Origin: Lepus europaeus
Lineage: Eukaryota > Chordata > Mammalia > Lagomorpha > Leporidae
Direction of reading: 5' to 3'
Length of the DNA stretch: 64,000 nucleotides
Assembly (NCBI RefSeq): GCF_033115175.1
Contig: NC_084836.1
Coordinates: 66,647,797-66,711,796 of the forward strand
The notes beneath the pieces were generated by a model. That model searched no databases. It saw only the letters and a program-made list of their open reading frames with translations, and was not told the DNA's origin. Made by a program: the position numbers and the translations under genes. Numbering within the stretch: the first letter of the stretch is position 1; every line of letters begins with the position of its first letter. Shown here piece by piece: positions 56,531-64,000 of this stretch.

Positions 56531-57490
56531 TGAACAGAATGAAAGATTTTTATTTGCCATCAAAAAAAAAATCACACGGAGAGAGATGGGTGATTCCAAT
56601 CTGATGTACGTCCTCTCCCATCACCCTCTCCGGGTAGAAAGAACGGCTTGTGAGGTTTATTTACAAAAACTGAGCCCACCCAACCTGCGAGCAAGAGGTG
56701 CCCCATCTCATTTCTCTCCTGCCTCCTCCATCCCAATCTTTTTTTTTTTTTCCCTTAAAAAAAAAAAAAAAAAAAAGGAAGTAACAACTGCATAGACTAG
56801 CTATAAATCCATGGAGTGGGCGCTGCTTGGAGAAAGGTTAGGAAACCTCAATGCACCAGTTCAGAAATTTCAAAGGAGGGCTCTCTCTACACGGTCACGG
56901 GAGGACAACTAGGCTCGGGCGGGGCCAGGGCGCACACGGAGGTAGGACACAGACTTTGCACACCTAACACCAGGTCGAAGGTACAGGAAATTCACAGCAA
57001 GGCAGGATCACATTTAGCCGCCCCCAGGCAGCGGGGCAAGGTGGGGACGGGGCGGGGAGCCTGGCAGGTCTCCCCCGCAGACAAGGTGTCGCAGCGGATC
57101 TTTCCACCCGGGCAAGGGAAGGCTTTCTCAGTCCAAGGATTGCTCGGCTCCGCCGCCCACGACCCTCGCCCCTCCCCTCACCCCATCCGAGCAGCAAGAC
57201 GTTGTCGCGAGGTGTGTTTTCGTTTAAATAAAGTCTTGGCCGCGGGTCGGACGCTCCCCACCCCTGTCCAGGCCCGCCCGAGTCCCGCAGCGAGGGTCAG
57301 GCGGACGCAAAGGCGGCTCCGCGGGGGCAGCGCCGACAAGGGCAGCGGGGGCCAGCCCTGGCCACAGTCCGGTTTTCCACCCGCGGAAAGAAGACGAGTT
57401 AGAAAATAAAAAATAAAAATAAAATAAAATAATTTCCTCTTGTGCCCTCTTCCCCACCCACCCCCGCGCGCAAAAGGGCCGGGTCTGCGG
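56531..57490 (-). other. HOXC11: HOXC11 3' UTR
   Basis: It runs from TAA (57493-57491) to AATAAA at 56554-56549; the resulting gene span of about 3.3 kb agrees with human as recalled. An A/T-rich run is present right after the stop (about 57400-57432 on plus) and a poly-A run on plus at 56757-56776. Other AATAAA copies near 56661-56656 and 57232-57227 (other strand) are possible alternatives. Confidence 0.6.
56549..56554 (-). terminator. HOXC11: Poly(A) signal AATAAA, HOXC11
   Basis: AATAAAAATC on the minus strand; position fits the expected transcript end. Confidence 0.6.
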
Positions 57491-57723
57491 TTACAGCAGC
57501 GGGTTTCCCGAAAAATACTGCAGCCGGTCTCTGCTCAGTTTTTTTTCTTTCATCCTTCTGTTCTGAAACCAAATTTTCACTTGTCGGTCCGTCAGGTTCA
57601 GCATCCGCGACAGCTGCAGCCGCTTCTCTTTGTTGATATACACGTTGAAGAAAAACTCCCGCTCCAGTTCCCGGATCTGGAATTTCGAATAAGGACAGCG
57701 CTTCTTGCGGGTGCGGGGGGCGT
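57491..57723 (-). CDS. HOXC11: HOXC11 exon 2 (homeodomain)
   Basis: The exon starts after the acceptor CTCCAG| (AG at 57725-57724), with AC completing Asn234, then [15 protein letters not shown]. The homeodomain spans residues 238-297 with helix 3 [14 protein letters not shown] and an AbdB-type helix 1 ([19 protein letters not shown]). The protein ends [16 protein letters not shown] at 57493-57491. The exon appears identical in protein to human HOXC11 as recalled. Confidence 0.98.
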
Positions 57724-59045
57724 CTGGAGGGGAGGGGAGGGGAGGGGGCAAGTGCGAGGAGAGGGGGAGAGAGACACGTGAGACCCGGGCGACCCCGGCC
57801 CGCCAAGCGCTCAGCGGCCCTTCTCCCAGTCCCCGCCGCCAGGCTGCCCTCCCGCCAGGCCTCTGGCTCGACCCCTCCCCGCGCGCGCGCGTGCTCGGGT
57901 CCGGGCGTGGGCGCTGGGCTGGCCTCGACCCCCCGCCGCGCGCAGCCGGGGCAGCCGAGCGACCCGCACACCCCCTTCCCCCGCTCGGGTGAGGGCCTGC
58001 GCCGGCGGGGTCCGGGGGGAGGAGGGAAGCCGGCCCGGGGCCACGTGCGTCCCCCGTGGGCCCCCAGCCTGCTGCTGCCCTGCAGGCCTTCGGCGCCTTT
58101 GCCCTCCTGACGGTTCCGAAAGCCCACCACCCCCTTCCCCCAGAAACCGGAGGGAAGCTTGTGGAGCAGGCGCAAGGAAGTGAGATCAGGCGAGAGCAGC
58201 CAGGAGAGCCCGCCGGGAGGAAGCCAGCGGCGCGCGGGCACCGGGCGCCCCAGCGCCGCTTCCGGGGGCGGGGGGCGTCCCAGCTCTCCGGGCCGCCCGG
58301 GCCGCGCCTTGCACGAGGCCGCAGACCGCGCCGCACCGAGGAAGCCCACTCCCCCGACCCCCCGCCTGCAGCGCAGCGCGGCCGCTCGTCCCCGCGCCCC
58401 TGTTGCCGCGGACTCCTCGGTCGCTCAGGCTCCGGCTACCTTGCCCGGATCCTGGGCCGCCAACACGCAGTTTGAACAAATTTTTTTCCTCCCCCCAAAA
58501 ATAGTTTTAAAGACAGAAGCGGAACGGCCTAGGCTCCCTCGCGGGTCTCAGGTTCTGCTCCGCTGCCTCGCTCCCCCCCCACCTCTCCCCCTCCCCGGGC
58601 TGGCCCGGCCTTTCCCTCGCCCTCCCCTCTCTCCCCCGCCACCCCTCCCCTCCCTCCCACTCCACCCCCGGCGGCCCAGCTCCCCATCCTTTCGTAAATG
58701 CTGCTCTAAGTTCACGATCAAAGTTAATATCGCCCGCGATGGTGGCGCTTTTAAGAAATTTCACAGACCGAGGGAGATAACGGGGGAGGGGGGTTCTCCC
58801 GGCTTTTCCAAAGAGCTCTTGTCCCTCCCTCCCCACCCCTTCTCCATCGTAAAAAGTCGAGTCGTCGGGAGAGAGGGCTTTGTCGGTTATAATAAAATCC
58901 TTTGAATGCTTATAAAACTCCACATAAAATCGGACTGACCCAAAACGTGAGGCCGGGCCCCACTCCCCCGGCCTCCCCCTGCCCTCGCCCTCCCGGGCGC
59001 GCTCCCTCCCTCACCGCCCTGCCGGCCCCGGCCGCGGCTACCTAC
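57724..59045 (-). other. HOXC11: HOXC11 intron
   Basis: A 1.3-kb phase-1 intron with the slightly unusual donor CCC A|GTAGGT and acceptor CTCCAG. Most is very GC-rich with CpGs. An AT-rich complex block at 58690-58960 stands out. In human, long HOTAIR isoforms start inside HOXC11 on the opposite strand, so antisense initiation within this intron is possible here. Confidence 0.92.
58690..58960. promoter_or_regulatory. Candidate HOXC11 intronic enhancer / antisense promoter
   Basis: Within a CpG-rich intron this block carries TCGTAAATGC, GATCAAAGTTAATATCG, CGCTTTTAAG, ATCGTAAAAAGTCG, GGTTATAATAAAATCC, GCTTATAAAACTCC and CATAAAATCGG. TATA-like elements point along the plus strand, the direction of HOTAIR. 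Inference only. Confidence 0.4.
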
Positions 59046-59236
59046 TGGGGGCGGCTCCCTTGGCCGGCTCCTTGGCCGCCGAGTGGGCTGACCCGGACGA
59101 GCTGGGATTCGTGTTCTCCTCCTCGGCCTCGGCCTCGGCGCCTGCGTCCGCCCGGGGCGCCAGTCCCGAGGCCGGGGGCGCCTCGGGCTCCCCTTTGGCC
59201 TCGCCCTTGCCCGAGCAGGGGGGCTCGGCGGGCGCG

Positions 59237-59267
<31 letters not shown>

Positions 59268-59745
59268 AGTAGGCGTTGTCGAAGAAGCGGTCGAAGGCTT
59301 GGGGCAGGACGCTGTTCTTGTTCACCGAGGAGTAGAAGCCGGCGGGGGCCGCGTGCGGGGCGCTGGGGTGGTGGTGGCCGCCGTAGGAGCCTTCGTTTTT
59401 CATGAGGATCTCGGTGACCGTGGACGGAGGCAGGCACTCGCGGTGCATGAGCTCGTCGGCCGCCGCATAGCAGGAGGAGTAGCTGTTCCGGTGGTGCCAC
59501 TTGCCGGAGGGCTCCAGGCCATAGGAGACCTCGCGGACCGGGGGCACTTGGGCCGAGTAGGGATAGGAGATCTGGCGAGACGGGGCCTGGGGCAGGAAGG
59601 AGGAGACGGTGGAGAACTCGGGCACGTAGTAAGTGCAGCTGGGCAGATAGAGGTTGGAGGCGCAGCTCCCCCGCTCGCCGAAGTCCGCGCCCCGGTCCTT
59701 GCGCGAAGGCGAGCAGAAGTTGCCCAGGTTGACCGAGTTAAACAT
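59046..59745 (-). CDS. HOXC11: HOXC11 exon 1 (with expanded polyglycine)
   Basis: It encodes residues 1-233 plus one base of HOXC11, an AbdB-class factor of lumbosacral and hindlimb patterning. The start at 59745 gives [19 protein letters not shown], the group-11 N-terminus. Gly161-169 is a run of nine glycines coded by nine identical GGC codons (59265-59239), where human has three as I recall, which accounts exactly for 310 residues against 304. An acidic, Ala/Glu-rich segment ([16 protein letters not shown]) follows. The donor A|GTAGGTAG lets Asn234 be formed as A|AC. Other changes include E17D and M41V relative to human. Confidence 0.97.
59239..59265 (-). repeat. HOXC11: (GGC)9 trinucleotide repeat coding polyglycine in HOXC11
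   Basis: Nine uninterrupted GGC codons on the minus strand, between Cys160 and Asp170. The pure codon use indicates slippage as the origin. Confidence 0.95.
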
Positions 59746-59960
59746 CGTTCTCTTGTGCCGCCGGCTCCGGGCGGAGGTTTCGGACCCGGTCTAGCGAGGG
59801 GGGAAAATTTGGGAAGGCGAGATGACGCGTTATCCGTCTTAGTCTCTCTCCCCGAGCACGTGATCCAAAGTAGATATTGTCATATATCAGTTCGGAGCAC
59901 TTCGCAGACGTAGGAGGGGTTCTCTCTTAGGTAAGATGGGGACGTTCAGGCGATTGGTTT
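59746..59960 (-). promoter_or_regulatory. HOXC11: HOXC11 5' UTR and proximal promoter (putative)
   Basis: Upstream of the ATG are CACGTGATC on the plus strand (59857-59865), GTAGATATTGTCATATATCAG (AT-rich, about 59870-59890) and an inverted CCAAT (GATTGG on plus, about 59951-59956). The CACGTGATC box recurs at nearly the same distance upstream of HOXC9. The TSS is inferred near 59800-59830. Confidence 0.5.
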
Positions 59961-60599
59961 GCAAACACCGCAGAAACATTATGAAAATCAATTGCAGATT
60001 TGTATTCGTTTTTCTCTCCTCACTCCCCTCCTCTCCATTCCTCCCAGCGCGAGCAGAGGAGGGGAGACAGGCTTGGGGTGGGGTGGGCGGTGGGATGGGC
60101 GGGGGCGGTGGCTGGGAGGGGGCAAGTGTATTTTTTTTTTCCTAGTTGCTCTCTTTCCCCCCAGGATTGGGGGAGGAAGGGGGAGAGCTTTCAGGGCTGG
60201 GGGCAGTGTGTGTGTGTATGGGGGGGGGTTCTTGCCTCCTCTCTGGGATCAGAAGGAGATGGGGTGGGAGGGAGGCCCTCTTTCCCCACTGCCTGATCTC
60301 CCCCACCTCACCCTCCCCCAGTCTCAGGGACTCTTACCCTGCAGCCCACAGACTCAGCGCCTGTTCACCAGAGTTTGAAGAAGTCCATTCGGTCCCCTCC
60401 CTGGCCAGAGCTGGATGTCAAGACTTCCTTTTTGGAGTCTTTGGAGGGACTCCCCGGAAGAGTATCTGAAGTTTCCCAAAGGTGAGGCAGCCAGCCACAA
60501 GCTTGTGTCCCAACTTTGTCTGGCTTGCTGTGCTGCCGCCGGCTAGGGACTCGGATTAGTCATAAACGAGTGGTGAGCAGTGCGCCAGCCGCCCAGCCG

Positions 60600-60725
60600 G
60601 TGCCTGGCGAAGTCTGGGAAAAACCTTCTCTAATGTTGTGTTAAATATTTAGTATGAGAGAGTGGCCCTGGGTGAATATTTCATGCCTGCCTTTATTGTC
60701 AATCAATGCGCAGAAAGCTACATCC
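60600..60725. promoter_or_regulatory. Candidate element with PBX-MEIS site upstream of HOXC11
   Basis: Complex AT-rich block: GTTAAATATTTAGTATG, GAATATTTCATGCC and CTTTATTGTCAATCAATGCG. The minus strand has TGATTGACAA (60705-60696), one base off the PBX-PREP/MEIS decamer, next to an ATAAAG HOX-type core. Confidence 0.45.
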
Positions 60726-62290
60726 ACTGTGGATTTCTAAGTCCCAAACCCCAAAGAAAAAAATGGAAACAAATGAGAACCATGTATCTTCTCTGATCGG
60801 AGGCGGGGGCCCTCTGGGTTGGGGGCTCCATCTCAGCTGGTGGGCTGCAAAGAAGGCTGGTCCAGGGAGGATATGGTGAAGGGGTGATTTGGGGTGCTTG
60901 CAGGGGGGCTGGAGCCAGATGTGGGTCTCCATACAAATCAGCAGGAGAGAGAAAGGGAGCTGGATCCCTAGACCGTCAGCAGGGCCAGGGGCCACTTCCC
61001 AGTGGAAGCCCCTCACCCGTCTCCTTGGGGCTGCAGCCAAACCTGAGCGCCTCCTTCCAGTTTCTTGGTCCTGCCCTTGCCCCTCTCCCAGTCTGTGGCC
61101 TTGCCAAGGACTGTGGTCCAGGATTCCGTGGTGGTGCTCTCTGCTGGGCACCACAGGGCACATCTGGGCAGCTGAAAATCGCTGCCATGAAAGGTTCTGG
61201 GCTGGGTGCAAGGGGCCAGAACAGCCGTCTTGGGCAGAAAGCAGCCTGGGTTCCGAGAAGGAGTCCACAAGGCGTGATTTGTTCCAGCAAAGAACCGAAG
61301 TCCCCAGGATTCAGCCTGGGGACAACCAAAAATAGCCCAAACCCCACAAATGCTCCCCAACTCTTGGTTAAAATTGGTTCCCCATTTGTTTAAAAATAAA
61401 GTAATGTGGATTTGATTTTCCTTGCCGGAGCGTGGTGAAGTGTGGAAGCCCACAAAGCACACACGGAGGGCACCAAAGTGGTGCTTGGGTCTCCCAGGAC
61501 AGCCCCCGAAAGCCATTCCTTTGAAGACTTCCTGCCTCTCCAGACTTGTCCAGCCTGGCCTTCGCAGCAACACCTGGGGGAAGTGTGCCTGTGCTGTGCT
61601 GTGGGTCGCAGCCCCGGAGTGGCTCGGCAGTCCTGGGGACAGACCCCCAGGGCCCCTCGGCCTCCCAGTGCCTGGCGCTGACTTCCAAGCCCTCCTTGGG
61701 GTCTGGCCAGACCTTAACTGAGCGCAAAGAAGAAGTACATTAGGGCTCTGCTGAAGTGAGGGGCTTCTCCACCGGCAAGGAGACCCAGAAAGTAAAATCT
61801 GTTGCATTTCCTCTTTCCTCTCGCCCTTTTTACAGGGTGAGCTGGGGGCAGCGTTTTTGACTATAGTGGTGGGGAACTATGGATTGTGGCTTTTATGGGG
61901 TTCGTGATGACCTCATTAAATTCGAGTTTATTGGAGGCAAAATGCTCCCTAAACAGTGATAGGAACCCGGGTGCGGTACCCTTCTTCCTTGCATAGGTGT
62001 GGATGAAGACAACGAGGAGTCTGAGTTCCTGATATTCCCACCCCCACACACACACTGCTCCTACCCCGCGACTCTGCTCCGTTCCCCTCCCAGTCCTTTG
62101 GGCGATGTGGGGCCCAATCCCCCAGAGCGTATCCCTGCACAGCCAGGCCTGGGAGGGGTGGGCTGCTTCCTGTGAGGAGACAGCTGTAGGTCTGAGCACT
62201 TGAATTTGACCACCAAAGTTTATTCCGGGGCCACCATAAAAGTGAGCTGGGCGGCTGTGAGGAGCTGCTGGCGGGGGCCTTATTTCTTTG

Positions 62291-62382
62291 AAACAAACAA
62301 ACAAAAAAAAAAAAAAAAGAAAAAAAGAAAAAAAGAAAGAAAGAAAGAGAGGAAAAGAAAGGAAAGAAAGAAAAAGAAAAAG
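62291..62382. repeat. A-rich / (GAAA)n polypurine tract
   Basis: AAACAAACAAAC followed by about 16 A and then GAAA/GGAAA units over 90 bp. It resembles a degenerated poly-A tail microsatellite, but no SINE/LINE body is seen next to it. Confidence 0.85.
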
Positions 62383-63264
62383 CAAGACAGAATGACCAGG
62401 AGTTGATGTCCCAGGAAACTCTGGGTCTCCCAACAGAGACTCTGAGAAATAATATTCTTCCCCCCTAAAGTAAGGTACAAAGTTTAAAATTTTTGCTGGC
62501 ACTGTTTTTCTAATTTTTCGATTGCTTAAAATAATAATCCCAGCAACTGGTGGCTGCTGCAGGGGTCAGAGAGAGAAGGCGCAGGCCTTCAAGGTCAGCT
62601 GGATGCTGATTGGCAAACATGCCCATGCTGAGGGGCAGTCGCCTCTGCCCAGCCCTGATCCAGGCCACCCAGAAGCACAGGGCTGAGCCTTTGCCTGGAG
62701 CGGTACCTGGGCTTGGGGTGCCTCCATGACACGGGACCATCAGTGGGCCTCCGCTCTGGCCCCTTCCCTGGCAGGCCTCATGCCAGGCAGCCTTTTTCTT
62801 TCCCCTCACCTGGTGGCCCTCCATCTGTCCCGAGTCCCAGCCATCACCTGGAATTCTCCGCACCAGGGCCAGGCTGCCTTCCCTGCTGGCTCTTGGTGGT
62901 CTCCGTCAGGGCGGCCCGCCTGCTCGGCTGCTAGCAGGCAGCTGGTCTGGGCGGCTCCTGTCTTAGTGAGGCCAGGGCCACCGCGTACTGGAGCACCACT
63001 CCTTTCCGCGTTCCGACATGCAACAGAGATGGTTTCAGAAGGCGGCAGCCGAGCGGGCGCACAGCACCACCGGGGCGCCTTGCCGCTCTGGGTTCCAGAA
63101 AGCACACGGCAATAGGGACCATGAGCTTGGAGGAAGAGCCTGAGAGGAGAAAGGGGGCCCCTCGGAAGAGCTCTGGTGGGCTTGGATGATAGATTCGGTC
63201 CCTCGCAGAGGGGAGCCAACGGTGTCCAGCGCTTGGACCTCCCGGGCTGGGCTTGCCCAGAGGA

Positions 63265-63375
63265 GCCCTCATTAAAAATCAGCTTGCACCTTTTTGTGCG
63301 CATCTCTCTCCCTAGCGCAATATCGGGTGTTTAATAATCCCTTTAGTGTGATTTGGTATTTTCAGGCTTGCGGTT
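63265..63375. promoter_or_regulatory. Candidate conserved element, HOXC11-HOXC12 spacer
   Basis: Contains CTCATTAAAAATCAGC, GTGTTTAATAATCCC, AGTGTGATTTGG and GCGGTTTATCTCAC; an AT-richer, non-repetitive block between GC-rich flanks. Confidence 0.35.
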
Positions 63376-63787
63376 TATCTCACACCTGGGACTTTCCCAC
63401 TCCCCCCTACCCCAGCTAGGGAACTGGGAGGAGGTGGCTCTGCCGGCTCCTGGCTTCCACTTCGCCTCAGCCCTGGCTGTCACCCCAAGACTGGGGCCCC
63501 CAGGTCAGACCACCTAAGCGGGAAACCCCGGCCTATGAACCGGGCGGGCAGTAGGGCGAGGGGTGGCTCCTCCGCCCCTGCGGCCCCACCCAGCTTCCTC
63601 CGCGAGGGATTGTCCCCGGAGGCTAGCAACGCGACCCCATTTCTCCCCCCATAAAAGGCCCATTTTACGAGCCAGTTTCACTAGCCTCCTTACCAAATGC
63701 TCTAAAATGAAGGAAATGTCTTAAAAGCAGTCTGGAAATGGAGTCGCTGCCGTTGGGCCCTCGTTTGTAAAAACGGTGTGGCGGTAG

Positions 63788-63858
63788 TGCGCGCGCGGGG
63801 GCGCGCGCACACGCACACGCACACGCGCACACACACACATTCACTCACACACACACAA
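63788..63858. repeat. (CG)n/(CA)n compound microsatellite
   Basis: GCGCGCGC with a G interruption, then ACGCACACGC units and (CA)n to 63858. Confidence 0.9.
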
Positions 63859-64000
63859 AATACCTTTCCTGGGCGCAGGCCGGTGGCCGAGCTGGCCCGA
63901 GCCGCCATTCTTTGCCTTTAGCGCCTGCTTAGGCTCGGACCCAGTCCACCCTGATCAAAGTGAGCTCGCGGCATTTTTATGAGATCAACTTCAGTGGCTC

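Larger units (their letters stand above)
59961..64000. other. HOXC11-HOXC12 spacer (HOTAIR side), partial
   Basis: No coding gene seen. In mammals the antisense lncRNA HOTAIR lies in this spacer, on what is here the plus strand. By human spacing the canonical HOTAIR start would fall a few hundred bases beyond the right edge, and I find no match to its first exon; long isoforms would cross this region. Contents: T- and G-rich DNA 60000-60230, an element at 60600-60725, a polypurine repeat 62291-62382, an element at 63265-63375 and a CA/CG repeat at 63788-63858. Confidence 0.55.

Noticed and set aside
57774-58349. N-terminal extension of the HOXC11 homeodomain exon into the intron (281- and 316-codon frames)
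   Set aside because: The CTCCAG acceptor at 57724 joins exactly to exon 1 to give the family-standard protein; the upstream frame is CpG-rich intron readthrough.
62291-62382. SINE or LINE poly-A tail
   Set aside because: An A-rich GAAA tract exists, but there is no SINE/LINE body on either side and no convincing target-site duplication, so it is called a simple repeat.
63700-64000. Canonical HOTAIR first exon at the right edge
   Set aside because: The remembered start of the human HOTAIR transcript (GACTCGCCTGTGCTCTGG) is not present here; by spacing it should be just beyond the window.

Overview
The window is vertebrate, almost certainly mammalian, genomic DNA covering the central part of a HOXC homeobox cluster, written so that every HOX gene lies on the minus strand. 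Six HOX genes are recognised from left (3' side of the cluster) to right (5' side): HOXC5 exon 1 only, then complete HOXC6, HOXC8, HOXC9, HOXC10 and HOXC11. HOXC4 and HOXC5 exon 2 must lie beyond the left edge; HOXC12, HOXC13 and most of the antisense lncRNA HOTAIR must lie beyond the right edge. The proteins are very close to the human ones as I recall them but not identical (several substitutions in HOXC5 and HOXC10, one in HOXC8, a longer glycine run in HOXC11), so a non-human placental mammal is the best guess; I cannot name the species.

All five complete genes have the canonical two-exon form: exon 1 carries the N-terminal activation region (with the PBX-binding W motif near or across the junction), one phase-1 intron follows, and exon 2 encodes the 60-residue homeodomain and tail. 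Splicing the exons gives 235 (HOXC6), 242 (HOXC8), 260 (HOXC9), 342 (HOXC10) and 310 (HOXC11) residues. Two microRNA hairpins are readable on the same strand: mir-615 in the HOXC5 intron and mir-196a-2 between HOXC10 and HOXC9. Three miR-196 seed sites lie in the HOXC8 3' UTR, so the cluster encodes both a repressor and its target.

Layout: 1-641 HOXC5 intron with mir-615; 642-1095 HOXC5 exon 1; 1.3-3.2 kb GC-rich spacer; 3.2-5.7 kb HOXC6; 5.7-20.7 kb HOXC6-HOXC8 spacer with a probable distal promoter/5' exon shared by HOXC4/5/6 (about 16.3-17.2 kb) and several AT-rich candidate enhancers; 20.7-24.5 kb HOXC8; 24.6-29.8 kb spacer with a candidate Hoxc8 early enhancer at 27.66-27.91 kb; 29.8-33.1 kb HOXC9; 33.1-42.85 kb spacer with mir-196a-2; 42.85-48.2 kb HOXC10; 48.3-56.5 kb spacer; 56.5-59.9 kb HOXC11; 59.9-64 kb HOXC11-HOXC12 spacer (HOTAIR side).

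The spacers are CpG/GC-rich with islands of AT-rich, complex sequence dense in TTTATGG/TTTATGA (CDX/posterior-HOX type), PBX-MEIS and PBX-HOX motifs. I saw no recognisable SINE, LINE, LTR or DNA transposon, only simple repeats, as expected for a HOX cluster. The genes encode sequence-specific transcription factors that pattern the trunk, lumbar region and limbs in colinear order. I found no previously unknown system; the interest is in lineage-specific differences and cis-regulatory candidates.
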